Source: Granulosicoccus sp036478595 (GTDB lineage Bacteria > Pseudomonadota > Gammaproteobacteria > Granulosicoccales > Granulosicoccaceae). From it: DNA of 64,000 nt. Under the pieces are notes generated by a model, which had not been told where the DNA came from, searched no databases, and saw only the letters and a list, made by a program, of their open reading frames with translations. Shown piece by piece: positions 51,189 through 60,921 of the stretch. The stretch's first letter is position 1, and each line of letters begins with the position of its first letter. The stretch lies in contig JAZGEF010000049.1 of NCBI GenBank assembly GCA_036478595.1, forward strand, positions 15,219 through 79,218, read 5' to 3'. The translations under genes were made by a program, and so were the position numbers.

Positions 51189-52193
51189 ATGAAGCTACGT
51201 AAGCTATCCACTTTATTAAGCGCCACTGCACTGTCAGTAATGGCAGTGGCAGTTCAGGCGGAAGACGTTGATTACGTACTCAACACAGCATCAACTGGCG
51301 GCACCTACCATCCAGTGGGTACAGCCATCGCGACCTTATCCAAGGTTAAGCTTCTACCTAAGCAAAAGTTCAGCTTAACCGCCGTTAACTCCGCAGGATC
51401 TGGTGCGAACGTTCAAGCACTGGCTGCTAACACTGCACAGTTTGCGATTCTGCAAGGGCTATACGGCTCTTATGCAGCTACCGGTACTGGGCCCGTTTCT
51501 GAGCCACAAACAAACATGCGTTCAGTTTCCATGCTTTGGCAAAACGTTGAGCAGTTTATTCTTGCTAACGAGCTTGTTAAAAATGGCACAGTCAGCGACC
51601 TAATGGCAGCCAAAGGCAAAGCCGTTGCCATGGGTAAGCAAAACTCAGGCACCTTGGGTTCTAATAAAGTATTGCTTGAAGGCTTGGGTATTGATTTTGC
51701 CAGCGACTTCGAATTTATCCACGCAGGTTATGGCCCATCAGCTGATGCATTGGCTAACGGCCAAGCAGTTGCTGCAGGCATCCCTTCTGGCCCACCTACA
51801 AGCGCGGTCACTAAGCTAATGTCAGCTAACGGTGGCAGGTTTACCTTGTTGTCAGTAACTGAAGAAGAAGCAGCTATAATGGATGGTGGACGTAACTTGT
51901 GGACACCCTACACTATCGCAGCGGGCACATACCCTGGTATTGATAAGGATGTATATACGATTGCACAGCCCAACTTCTTGGCAGTGAACGCCGATGTAGA
52001 TGAAGAGCATGTATACATGCTGACAAAAACCATTTACGAAAACCTAGGCTTCTTACAGGCTATTCACCCAGCCACCAAAGCGATGAATATCGATGCGGCC
52101 ATGGCAGGCTTGCCAGTACCATTGCACCCAGGTGCTCTTAAGTACTACAAGGAAGTGGGTCTAGACATTCCTGCTCATCTAATGGCGAAGTAA
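51189..52193 (+). CDS. TAXI-family TRAP transporter solute-binding protein
   Basis: Periplasmic binding protein of 334 residues with signal peptide LLSATALSVMAVAVQA. The mature protein has the TAXI-family features YVLNTASTGGTYHPVGTAIA and TAVNSAGSGANVQALAANTA followed by QFAILQG. A ribosome-binding GGGGGA lies before the ATG. It pairs with the fused permease downstream; a strong hairpin lies between them. The ligand is unknown; TAXI systems often carry dicarboxylates or amino acids. Confidence 0.92.
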   Translation: MKLRKLSTLLSATALSVMAVAVQAEDVDYVLNTASTGGTYHPVGTAIATLSKVKLLPKQKFSLTAVNSAGSGANVQALAANTAQFAILQGLYGSYAATGTGPVSEPQTNMRSVSMLWQNVEQFILANELVKNGTVSDLMAAKGKAVAMGKQNSGTLGSNKVLLEGLGIDFASDFEFIHAGYGPSADALANGQAVAAGIPSGPPTSAVTKLMSANGGRFTLLSVTEEEAAIMDGGRNLWTPYTIAAGTYPGIDKDVYTIAQPNFLAVNADVDEEHVYMLTKTIYENLGFLQAIHPATKAMNIDAAMAGLPVPLHPGALKYYKEVGLDIPAHLMAK

Positions 52194-52221
52194 GTTTTTG
52201 CCACGTCGTCGTAAGGCGAAC

Positions 52222-52252
52222 ATCGAGGGCAGTGCCATGTGCTGCCCTCGAT
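52222..52252 (+). terminator. Intercistronic hairpin between TRAP binding-protein and permease genes
   Basis: An 11-bp perfect inverted repeat: ATCGAGGGCAG (52222-52232) and CTGCCCTCGAT (52242-52252), loop of 9. No T-tract follows, so it is probably an mRNA stabiliser or attenuator that favours binding-protein expression. Confidence 0.6.
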
Positions 52253-52314
52253 ACATCCACCGTAATTGCTGATTCACCACCTACGCACTGCCAACAACGA
52301 CTTAATTCGTAGCG

Positions 52315-54456
52315 ATGAACACAGACTCATCAGAGCTTTCACCGAATATGAAAGATCGCCTGTTTGATATCGACGGCATATTGAACATGCCTTGGTATGC
52401 AAAGCTATGTTTTGCGGGCACCATCGTTTTTGCTCTGTGGCATCTGGCCACTAATCTTGTATTACATGAACCCGGTAGATGGCAAAACGCCATTCACTTC
52501 GCAGGCTTTGCTTTTTTAGCAGCCGTTACTACACGCAGTTTTAGTAGCAGGGCCACTACACGCTTATCCATCACCGTGAATACCATATTCGGTTTGCTTA
52601 TAGCTGCCTCATCACTCTGGATAGCATTTGCAGAAAACGGCGTATACGAGCGAACACTTGCACAAACCGGTTTGCCATGGCAGTTCACACCAATCGATTG
52701 GATAGCAGGCACCATCGTCATCGTTGGTGTAATCGAACTCACTCGCCGCTTAACCGGTTGGATTATCCCGATACTCATCATATTAGCGATGGGTTACATA
52801 CTCTACTTTGGTAAATTGCTGCCCGGTGCGTTTAGAGCTGCAAGCCTACCACTTGATGATGTGCTGTTTCGCTCCTTATACAACGACGAAGGCATGTTTG
52901 GCATCATCACCACCATTTCGTCGGCCAATATCACACTTTTTATGATCTTCGGCGCGTTCTTGGTTGTCTCTGGCGCATCTGATTTTGTTATCGAAGCATC
53001 CAAAGTTATTGCTGGGCGCATGCGTGGCGGTGCTGCCTTTGTCGCGGTAATTTCATCAGCACTCACCGGCACCATCTCAGGTTCTGCAATTGCTAACACC
53101 GCCTCCACCGGAGTCATCACCATACCGCTGATGAAGTCCAACGGTTTTAGGCCACAGTTTGCAGCAGGCGTTGAAGCCGCCTCCTCCACCGGCGGACAAC
53201 TGATGCCACCAATCATGGGTGCAGGTGCGTTCATCATGGCTAGCTACACCGGCATACCGTACGGCACGATTGTCGCGGTATCCGTGGTGCCAGCGCTACT
53301 CTATTTTATGTCGGTTGCGTTTATCGTGCGTATCGAAGCGATCAAGCACAACATTAGCACTGAGCAAATCGATGCGGTTGATAAAAGCAAAATGTTAGCA
53401 GGCTTTCTAAACTTCATCGTGCCCCTAGCGGTAATGACGACTATGCTCGTCACCGGAAAAACACCCAGTTATGCAGCGGCAGTGGCAATTGGTACCTTAG
53501 TGGTAATCAGTTGGTTTACCCCAAACAAAATGGGGCCACATAATATTGCAAAAGCGTTAAACCTTGGCGTAAAAACATCGATTATGACAGCCGTATTGTT
53601 AGTCGCTGTCGGCTTAATCAATAATGCAGTCACCACATCAGGCTTAGCTAATACATTTGCACTGATGATTGCACAATGGTCGCAAGGTTCATTAATCATT
53701 GCACTCGGCCTAATCACAGTCGCTTCCCTGGTGCTGGGTATGGGTTTACCAGTAACAGCAGCCTACATCGTGTTATCGATTCTCTCAGCGCCTGCGCTGG
53801 CCGGTATGTTGGCCGATAGCATTATCGTCGAACAACTAGTGGCGGGCGTATCAGACCCCACTATTGCCGCCACCTTTATGCTGATTGATCCGGGGATAGC
53901 GGCCAAAGTCACGAGTGGCATGCCTATAGCAGAAGCCAAGGAATTACTCAGCACGATTCCGTTCGATCTTTCGATTGCGTTAAGGCCAATGATGGTTGAT
54001 CCAGCAGAAATGACGACCTTCTTGTTAACAGCACATTTGATTGTGTTTTGGTTAAGCCAGGATAGTAATGTCACGCCGCCAGTTTGTTTAGCCGCGTTTA
54101 CCGCCGCCGGAATCGCAGGTTCGAAACCCATGGCCACTGGCGTAGAAGCTTGGAAGATTGCTAAGGGGTTGTATGTGGTGCCGCTGATGTTTGCCTATAC
54201 CCCTCTAGTTGGATCAGAACTACCACAGCTATTGCAGCTGGGTGCATTTTCCCTGTTTGGCTTATACGGTTTTAATATGCTGCTGCAGCGTTATGCCGAG
54301 GGGCCACTGGCATTGTGGCACTACCCTCTGGTACTGGCGGGTACCGTGTTAACGTTCTATCCCTTGCACTGGCTGTATAACATTGTAGGTGCTGTATTGA
54401 TTATTGGCGTCACGCTACATTCAAAAACCATGCAGACAAAAGCTGCAACGGTTTAA
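52315..54456 (+). CDS. Fused TRAP transporter permease (DctQM type)
   Basis: A 713-residue inner-membrane protein combining small and large TRAP membrane subunits. The N-terminal part has the small-subunit-like spans (LFAGTIVFALWHL-type, about residues 20-170). The DctM part starts near 190 and has AFVAVISSALTGTISGSAIA, NTASTGVITIPLMKSNGF and EAASSTGGQLMPPIMGAGAF, all typical of TAXI-type fused permeases, and LVLGMGLPVTAAYIVLSILS later. It works with the binding protein upstream in sodium-driven uptake. Confidence 0.94.
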   Translation: MNTDSSELSPNMKDRLFDIDGILNMPWYAKLCFAGTIVFALWHLATNLVLHEPGRWQNAIHFAGFAFLAAVTTRSFSSRATTRLSITVNTIFGLLIAASSLWIAFAENGVYERTLAQTGLPWQFTPIDWIAGTIVIVGVIELTRRLTGWIIPILIILAMGYILYFGKLLPGAFRAASLPLDDVLFRSLYNDEGMFGIITTISSANITLFMIFGAFLVVSGASDFVIEASKVIAGRMRGGAAFVAVISSALTGTISGSAIANTASTGVITIPLMKSNGFRPQFAAGVEAASSTGGQLMPPIMGAGAFIMASYTGIPYGTIVAVSVVPALLYFMSVAFIVRIEAIKHNISTEQIDAVDKSKMLAGFLNFIVPLAVMTTMLVTGKTPSYAAAVAIGTLVVISWFTPNKMGPHNIAKALNLGVKTSIMTAVLLVAVGLINNAVTTSGLANTFALMIAQWSQGSLIIALGLITVASLVLGMGLPVTAAYIVLSILSAPALAGMLADSIIVEQLVAGVSDPTIAATFMLIDPGIAAKVTSGMPIAEAKELLSTIPFDLSIALRPMMVDPAEMTTFLLTAHLIVFWLSQDSNVTPPVCLAAFTAAGIAGSKPMATGVEAWKIAKGLYVVPLMFAYTPLVGSELPQLLQLGAFSLFGLYGFNMLLQRYAEGPLALWHYPLVLAGTVLTFYPLHWLYNIVGAVLIIGVTLHSKTMQTKAATV

Positions 54457-54465
54457 CGTGCCAAA

Positions 54466-55029
54466 TTAACGCCCCATCGAATAGAATTCATCGTTAGGGC
54501 GCATATCGGTCAGGCTTGCCATACGGTTGGATAAAGCAAAAAATGCTGAGACCGCACCGATGTCCCATATAGCCTCCTGGCTAAAACCATGACTTGTTAA
54601 CTCATCAAAATCTGATTGATTAATTTGGGCAGGTTGTTGCGACAACTTACAAGCGAATTCAAGCATGGCCAATTGCCGTGGTGTGATATCCGCCTTGCGA
54701 TAATCAGTTGCCAATTGATCAGCAAGGCGCGGGGCTTTTTCACGAATGCGGGTAATGGCACCATGCGCGATTACGCAATATAAACAACGATTAAGTGCAG
54801 AGGTAGCCACGACAATCATCTCTCGCTCGCCCTTGCTCAGCTCACTATCTTTCTCCATCAATGCATCGTGATAGGCAAAGAACGCGCGAAACTCATCCGG
54901 ACGTCGAGAAAACACGTTAAACACTTCAGGTACAAATCCGGCTTTTTGTTCCACGTCATCCATACGTTGCTGGATATCAGCAGGCAAGTCGGGGCGATTG
55001 TGGCGGGGAAATAGTGGTGGCTTGGACAT
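54466..55029 (-). CDS. AhpD-like peroxidase-related protein (carboxymuconolactone decarboxylase family)
   Basis: A protein of 187 residues from ATG 55029 (MSKPPLFPRHNRPD). The family core is ELSKGEREMIVVATSALNRC with the redox pair in NRCLYCVIAHGAITRI (CxxC then His). This form matches the uncharacterised peroxidase-related group of the AhpD superfamily. The frame is open to 55119, but the extra N-terminus lacks family similarity; neither start has a clear ribosome-binding site. It is convergent with the TRAP permease gene. Confidence 0.87.
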   Translation of the reverse strand: MSKPPLFPRHNRPDLPADIQQRMDDVEQKAGFVPEVFNVFSRRPDEFRAFFAYHDALMEKDSELSKGEREMIVVATSALNRCLYCVIAHGAITRIREKAPRLADQLATDYRKADITPRQLAMLEFACKLSQQPAQINQSDFDELTSHGFSQEAIWDIGAVSAFFALSNRMASLTDMRPNDEFYSMGR

Positions 55030-55136
55030 GGGTGGCGCATCGTTACGATAAGTGCCTATAAGATACCGCGTGTTTATGCTGGCGGCAACAACGATTGGCC
55101 TGCCAGAGTGGCAGACCAACTACTCATGTTTTACGA

Positions 55137-55637
55137 CTAGTTTTTAACTCCAACCCAAGTTCCCATACAACCAAACTCATCTTGCCAATCACCTTCGAAG
55201 TCGCCAGTGCTAATCACACTTCCTGTGTAGGTAGCGAATGAAGCTCCACCACTAAACGCAAACCCGCCTGTTATCGCGCCATCCGCTTGAATCTGGCCAG
55301 TGACGTCTAAATTCGTAGAATCAACAGGATTAACAACCGTGCCAGTGATTACATTGCTGGCCACTGTTAGAGAGCCATCGGTCTCTTCACACTCGGGGCC
55401 TTGATCTGCATCTACCATCACATCGACCGTAAACACACCATCGTTAGCGGTAGCGCCAGTTGTAGCGCCAGTTGTAGCGCCGGTTGTTGTGCCGGTTGTT
55501 GTGCCAGTTGTAGTGCCGTCCGTAGTGCCAGCTGTACTACCCGTTGTTTCGCTGTTATCGGGGCTGTTGTCACTGCTGCTGCAAGAAGCTAGTACAACTG
55601 ACATTACGCACGCACTGATCAATACCTTCAGTTTCAT
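55137..55637 (-). CDS. Lipoprotein with Gly/Thr/Ala tandem-repeat linker
   Basis: From ATG 55637 a 166-residue lipoprotein: signal VLISACVMSVVLASC with lipobox Cys near 20. A tandem repeat of 4-residue units (GTTT, GATT) encoded by 12-base repeats follows, then a compact C-terminal beta-rich domain with GAITGGFAFSGGASFATYTG and DFEGDWQDEFGCMGTWVGVK. Two Cys (PECEET and FGCMGT) could pair. Function is unknown. Longer in-frame extensions upstream are not used. Confidence 0.68.
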   Translation of the reverse strand: MKLKVLISACVMSVVLASCSSSDNSPDNSETTGSTAGTTDGTTTGTTTGTTTGATTGATTGATANDGVFTVDVMVDADQGPECEETDGSLTVASNVITGTVVNPVDSTNLDVTGQIQADGAITGGFAFSGGASFATYTGSVISTGDFEGDWQDEFGCMGTWVGVKN

Positions 55638-55924
55638 AGTCGATCCACTAATTGTTGAGTTATTCATAGTAGTAGGAGTCTGGCACATACGCCAGTTGCC
55701 TTGCATTTTCATCTGCATAAAAACACGGTAACATTGTGGCAGGAATACCGCCTTTCTTCCAATTACAACCGAGGAATTCGAAGTTTCACGTTGTTTTTGG
55801 TCCAAAAAAATCAAAAATACGGTGGCAAACCTCAGTTCGCCACAGCTTCACTCAAATACTCGATGGTGTGCAAGCTCACTTAATCTCTGCCCGCTATTTT
55901 TGAAAAATCGGCACTACCCTCACG

Positions 55925-56358
55925 TCAAAGACGATAAATAAACGCTTGCTTACCCTTTTTGTTAAAGCCGCAACTAGAGTAAAAATCCTGCACCTCTTCA
56001 TCACGGCCCGTTAACAGCATGATTTTGTAACACTCAGCCTGCTTGGCTGATTCGATAGCGTGCAGCATTAAGGCTTTACCAACGCCTTTTCGGCGATATG
56101 CATTATAAGTAATGACGTTTTCAATCACCGCATAAGGCTTAGCACCTCGCGTTAGGTTAGGAATGATATTTAAGTAAACACTACCCAACAGCGCTCCATC
56201 TCGCTCCATCACCCAAAGTTGATTATTATGGGATGAGTTATCTGATCAAACACAACTCGGCCATGTTCATCGTCTAGGGTTGGATCGTCTGGGTTGAGTA
56301 ACCGCAACAGCTCTAATAATCGCTGGTAATCTTGAGAACTTGCTCGCCGAATACGCAT
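55925..56358 (-). pseudogene. GNAT-family acetyltransferase, broken by a frameshift
   Basis: The C-terminal part (55925-56212, 95 residues) is an acetyltransferase with IENVITYNAYRRKGVGKALM and MLLTGRDEEVQDFYSSCGF. Its N-terminal part is present upstream in another frame, from ATG 56358: MRIRRASSQDYQRLLELLRL, then LNPDDPTLDDEHGRVVFDQI, ending in a stop just beyond. The two halves join near 56232-56245 if one base is changed. This is typical of a GNAT gene with a single frameshift, either a real pseudogene or a sequencing error. Confidence 0.8.
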
Positions 56359-56658
56359 ATGCTTACTGATGGGTCACCCGTTGTACTGACAGTTTAGCTA
56401 TTTTTGCCTACAGTGGGCAGCGACCAATTTTGCCTCAGGAATAATTGACAATACCGTGCCATGCGCCACCTAACCCCGCGACTTTCAATATAGGGCCGCA
56501 GCAGCTACCGGCTTTTAACACCTACCGAAAAACTACTCAGTTCACACTCTGATACCAAATCGCGATATTCGCAGCCCAATACCCCTGGCATGGTCTCACT
56601 CTCGCATGTGGCATTGCCGATACAGCTACTTCAGAGGCAATCACCTCTACCCAATAGG

Positions 56659-57660
56659 ATGCTCGTGAAAATTATTCAATCCATGGCATTGTTTCTTGCC
56701 ACGAGCTGTGGCTGCGCTATTGCGGATGATTGGCAATCCCCTGTGGAAGCAGAACTTGAAAACAGTAAGCCTGCGATATACGAAGAATACAAACAAGCTA
56801 GAACGCTAATTGACGGTTATCGAGGTAACCCCGCTGACATGCAACAGGCCCATCAGCTTTTAATTGGTGTTCAGAAAAAAGACAGAAACCAGGCGCCCGT
56901 ACTACGCGAATTGGGTCGGCTCTATATTATTGCCGCACACTTTGGTGGCGATAGATTTGATCAACGTACATTAAAAGTTGCAGAAGATTCAATTTTGCAT
57001 TCAATCTCAATTGCACCCAAGTACGAAGACGCTTATGTATTGCTTGGGCATCTTTACACTAAATCGAGGCAATACCAAAAGGCGACAGATGCACTAGACC
57101 AGGCTACTACTCTGGGATCAAATTCGCCATGGCTTAAACTTAACCTTGCGGAAGTCTATGTGAAAACAAAGCGCTACGATGACGCGCTGTCATTGGTACA
57201 AGAGGTGCTCGAACGTGGCACCAGCAATACCAAGGCAGAAACCACCGCATATACACAGAAGATCAATATTCATTGGGCGCTCGGCAGCCTAGATGCAGTG
57301 AAGCAGGCTCATCAGGATTTACTATCAGCACAAGCAGATGAAGCGCAGCATTGGGGCAACTATGCCAGCTTCTTGTTGTATGCCTTTAGTGATACGGATG
57401 GTGCCATCACGGCTGCTGAGAAAGCGCTAAGCATATTGGATTACCAAGATGCTCGCTTAACAATGGCAGTCGCTCTCTATACTCAGTGGGCACATATCGC
57501 AGAGGATGCTGCCCGCGAAGACGAAGCCGCGCAGATATACGACAAAGCCACTAGCTCTTTCCCCGATTACGCCCAAGTGATCAAAGTGGCCAGTAGGAAC
57601 GCAGCAACCAAAGAGGTTGCCAGCAAGTTAGCAGCCTACCTTGAACTTAAAACGAAATAG
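56659..57660 (+). CDS. Periplasmic TPR-repeat protein
   Basis: A roughly 333-residue protein with a signal peptide (IIQSMALFLATSCGCAIA). TPR units follow: RELGRLYIIAAHFGG, EDAYVLLGHLYTKSRQYQKA, PWLKLNLAEVYVKTKRYDDA and others to the end. A GTG at 56665, with AGGA at good spacing, is an alternative start to ATG 56659. It lies some 195 bases upstream of the DUF5060 protein gene, on the same strand, so a functional link is possible. Confidence 0.75.
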   Translation: MLVKIIQSMALFLATSCGCAIADDWQSPVEAELENSKPAIYEEYKQARTLIDGYRGNPADMQQAHQLLIGVQKKDRNQAPVLRELGRLYIIAAHFGGDRFDQRTLKVAEDSILHSISIAPKYEDAYVLLGHLYTKSRQYQKATDALDQATTLGSNSPWLKLNLAEVYVKTKRYDDALSLVQEVLERGTSNTKAETTAYTQKINIHWALGSLDAVKQAHQDLLSAQADEAQHWGNYASFLLYAFSDTDGAITAAEKALSILDYQDARLTMAVALYTQWAHIAEDAAREDEAAQIYDKATSSFPDYAQVIKVASRNAATKEVASKLAAYLELKTK

Positions 57661-57853
57661 GCAATTTTCGCTAGACGCCAGCTCCGATACAACTCGTTTA
57701 TAGGCGGCCTAAACTCAGCGGCACAACATTGCGTTTCGTGTAATTATATATAAATTCAATAGGTTACTGCACTTTTCATGCTTTCTATCTAAGGCGACAC
57801 TTAAATCGGTTTGTTGCTTGGCCGATACGCTTTTAGGGCCACCGGGATTGTAC

Positions 57854-59896
57854 ATGCGCAAACTTGCTCCATTGATATTCGTAATCTTCGCCATACAAGC
57901 TAACGCTGAATCCAGAGTCAGCGGTGAGCTTGTTAAATGGCATCCAATCAATATTGATGTGACCGGGCCGATGGCAGCCGAGGCCGATAACTCGCCCAAT
58001 CCGTTTATGGATATCCGGCTCGACATTACCCTCACCAACCCCAGTGGCGAACAACTCACCGTGCCTGGTTTTTTTGCAGGTAATGGCGCTGGCAATGGTG
58101 AAGGAAACGTTTGGCGTGCACGCTTCGCGGCCAATGAATCAGGCGCATGGCAATATCAAGTCGCGTTTTATCAAGGCGTTAATGCGGCAGTGGTAGAAAA
58201 CCCAACATCTCTGGCCACATTACCGAGCCACGGCGATAACGGAGAATTCACTATTGCTGCACGTGATGCCGCGGCACCAGGATTTTTAAGCAAAGGCCGA
58301 TTGGAATACGTTGGCGAACACTACCTTAAGTTTGCAGATGGCCCCTATTTTATTAAAAGTGGTGTCGATAGCCCGGAGAATTTTTTTGGTTATGGCGGAT
58401 TTGACAATACCGTTGACCAACCAGGTGGCGTATCAAAAAAGCAGCTAAACAATGAATTACACGAATACGCACCTCATATACAAGATTACCAAACGGGCGA
58501 CCCTAACTTCATTAGTGAAGATACCGGCGTTGATGGTAAAGGTATTATTGGTGCGATTAATTATTTAAACACACAAGGTGTTAATTCAGTTTACTTCTTG
58601 CCAATGAACCTTGGCGGTGATGGTCGTGATACCTACCCGTTTATCAGCCCAGCAGGTACTGACAACGACAATGTTCACTACGACGTATCAAAGCTAAATC
58701 AGTGGGACATCGTACTCAACCATATGCAACGCAAAGGCGTGGCTGCACAGTTTGTACTAAACGAACAAGAAGATCTCAACACCAATTGGTTAGACGATGG
58801 CGAGCTAGGCCCACAACGTAAGTTGTTTTACCGCGAGCTGATTTCCCGCTTTAGTTATCTTAATGCGGTTAAGTGGAACATCAGTGAAGAGAGCCGCCAC
58901 GGCGCCGATAATCACATAGCGTTTGCACGCTATATCCGTAAGCTTGATTGGGCAGAGCATCCACTCGGTGTACATAGTTTCAAAGACAGTCCCGAAAGAA
59001 CCTACACCGACCTATTAGGCTTGTCTGAATTTGATATCACATCGATTCAATTCTCAGCAGCGAAATCCGGCGAATTCACTGAATCATGGCGCACCCAATC
59101 CAGCGATGCGGGCTGGCCCTGGGTAATCGACATGGACGAACTCGGCCCAGGCAACGTCGGCCTAATACCCTCCAACATCGAGGAGATGCGCAAGTCAGTG
59201 CTCTACCCGGTGTATTTCAGTGGCGGCAATATTGAATGGTACTTTGGTGGGGGCCACCCGCAGCCGCTAGGCGGAGATACGAGTGCAGAGGACTTTCGTC
59301 AACGTGAAGCCATGTATGGTTTTACGCGTATCGCGCGTGAGTTTATGGAAGCCAACTTGCCGTTCTGGCAGATGATACCCAATGACACCGCACTAGGCGG
59401 AAAACAAACCAATGATCAGGTGTTCTCAAAAGCCGGTGAGGTGTATGCCCTGTATCTAGAGAATGGTGAAGCTGGACGTGAGCTTAGCGTTGCAGAAGGC
59501 AGCTATGCTATTAGCTGGTATGATCCTCGTAGAGGCGAAGACGTAAGCGCTATACGTGAAGTGGACGGGTCAATGATCTCAATTGGAGAAGCGCCTAAAG
59601 AGCCTGCAGAAGATTGGGTGGTGTTGGTTCGTGCCTTGAATTTTGAACTGCCAGTGGTTGAAGTGATTGATGAACCTGAGATTGTGGTAACACCTGAGGT
59701 GGAAGTCGATCCAGAAGTAGGCACAGCTAATCCCGACGAGCCTAGTACAACAGCGGTTAATGAAACAACCGCACCTGAATTGGGCGCTGCAAATGGAACC
59801 ACCGGTTCTGGTGGTGGCGGTTCGATCGCATGGTCTTTTTTGTTGATGGTCGTGTTAGGCGCTAAGTTGCGGTACTTACAAGCTCAGCGCGACTAA
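57854..59896 (+). CDS. DUF5060 glycoside-hydrolase-like protein with GlyGly-CTERM tail
   Basis: A 680-residue secreted protein from ATG 57854, with signal peptide LAPLIFVIFAIQANA. Residues about 20-110 are a DUF5060 domain (GNVWRARFAANESGAWQYQV). A TIM-barrel-like part follows (YLKFADGPYFIKSGVDSPEN, GVNSVYFLPMNLGGDGRD, NAVKWNISEESRHG), then a collagen-binding-like beta domain (EVYALYLENGEAGRELSVAE with WYDPRRGED). An acidic linker leads to the tail GSGGGGSIAWSFLLMVVLGA followed by basic residues, the GlyGly-CTERM signal recognised by rhombosortase. It may act on polysaccharide outside the cell. The enzyme class is inferred. Confidence 0.85.
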   Translation: MRKLAPLIFVIFAIQANAESRVSGELVKWHPINIDVTGPMAAEADNSPNPFMDIRLDITLTNPSGEQLTVPGFFAGNGAGNGEGNVWRARFAANESGAWQYQVAFYQGVNAAVVENPTSLATLPSHGDNGEFTIAARDAAAPGFLSKGRLEYVGEHYLKFADGPYFIKSGVDSPENFFGYGGFDNTVDQPGGVSKKQLNNELHEYAPHIQDYQTGDPNFISEDTGVDGKGIIGAINYLNTQGVNSVYFLPMNLGGDGRDTYPFISPAGTDNDNVHYDVSKLNQWDIVLNHMQRKGVAAQFVLNEQEDLNTNWLDDGELGPQRKLFYRELISRFSYLNAVKWNISEESRHGADNHIAFARYIRKLDWAEHPLGVHSFKDSPERTYTDLLGLSEFDITSIQFSAAKSGEFTESWRTQSSDAGWPWVIDMDELGPGNVGLIPSNIEEMRKSVLYPVYFSGGNIEWYFGGGHPQPLGGDTSAEDFRQREAMYGFTRIAREFMEANLPFWQMIPNDTALGGKQTNDQVFSKAGEVYALYLENGEAGRELSVAEGSYAISWYDPRRGEDVSAIREVDGSMISIGEAPKEPAEDWVVLVRALNFELPVVEVIDEPEIVVTPEVEVDPEVGTANPDEPSTTAVNETTAPELGAANGTTGSGGGGSIAWSFLLMVVLGAKLRYLQAQRD

Positions 59897-60102
59897 CGTA
59901 CATCAGGGTTGGTTAGTCCAAGCAGTAACGACGATCAGGGCTCACCCATAAATCTGGGGTATTAGTACTGACGCGGTGACATGACGCAATTTTCGGCTGA
60001 ATTAACTTACCAACAAAGCATCGTACATCACCCGATCTCGCCTCGTTTTATACTGGTTAATTGATTTCGGGTGATCCGGTAATTCTTCTCTGCTTGATGG
60101 TG

Positions 60103-60417
60103 TCAATACTGAGCAGCGCAGAATGATCGCAACATATCAATATCTTCGACCTCCGGTACGCTAAGCGTGTCACACCTAATTAATGGAGAAGGTATATCTT
60201 CGGAAATGATCTGTGCTGTCGATAGGTACAACTTAACCGTCGTTCCAGTATCGATTTTGCTAGTGACCAAAAAATACCCGGATGATTGCCTTGCCGATGC
60301 GTGTGCCAAGGACAGCACTAATCCTGTGCCAGCTTTGGTCGAAAAAAAGGGCAAAGGCTTGTTCCAACATTTAAGCAGACATGCCAACTCCGGCAGCAGC
60401 AATGCAAATGCATTCAT
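60103..60417 (-). pseudogene. Remnant of a hybrid histidine kinase (ATPase domain)
   Basis: A 104-codon frame with a recognisable HATPase_c end: FFSTKAGTGLVLSLAHASAR (G2 box), then GTTVKLYLSTAQ (G3), followed by what looks like the start of a receiver domain (VPEVEDIDMLR). Just upstream, in the next frame, GVGMSA then a stop and MLEQAFALFF gives the missing G1/F-box part. So the gene has at least one frameshift and an in-frame stop. Flanking parts were not recognised. Confidence 0.7.
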
Positions 60418-60563
60418 ACTAACCAGGTTTTATACCTGATGCCCTCGCTCTCTGAGCAGCAACATCTGTCAGATTTAATTTCCATAGTTCAGAAGTACCT
60501 GCTGATTTGCGAAGCCTCATGTTTAACAACAAGTTTACTGACTCATTGTGTTTAAGGAGGCTG

Positions 60564-60665
60564 ATGGCTAATCAGATAGCGATCTTGCTTTTATTGTATT
60601 CGTCTGTTTTTTTCGAGCTAGCAATCACCGGATTCTTTTTCATTGGAGAAACTACTCAACTTTAA
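60564..60665 (+). CDS. Possible 33-residue hydrophobic membrane peptide
   Basis: ATG 60564 to TAA 60663-60665. The peptide (MANQIAILLLLYSSVFFELA and on) is a single membrane span with a short polar tail. The sequence AAGGAGG, fully complementary to the 16S anti-Shine-Dalgarno, lies 3 bases upstream of the ATG, slightly too close. Size and character recall type I toxin peptides or small membrane regulators, but no antisense RNA was identified. Confidence 0.35.
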   Translation: MANQIAILLLLYSSVFFELAITGFFFIGETTQL

Positions 60666-60921
60666 AATGGCCAATGTTAGTGATCAGCTACTAGCGCTCC
60701 TCATACAACGTCATTAGTCGTTACAACATATCTACGCTTGATATGATCAGTTGTGCAGATGTTTCGTTGAAACGACCCTTCAATGCACTTGAGTAATATA
60801 ATTGCTCTGCTGAACTTACAGTGGCAGTGTTGCCTTTGCACATTCCAATGATAATGTTGGTATCAAATTAAACCATCTGCAGCACCGTAAGCAGAAGACC
60901 ACACACAATAGTCATACCAAT

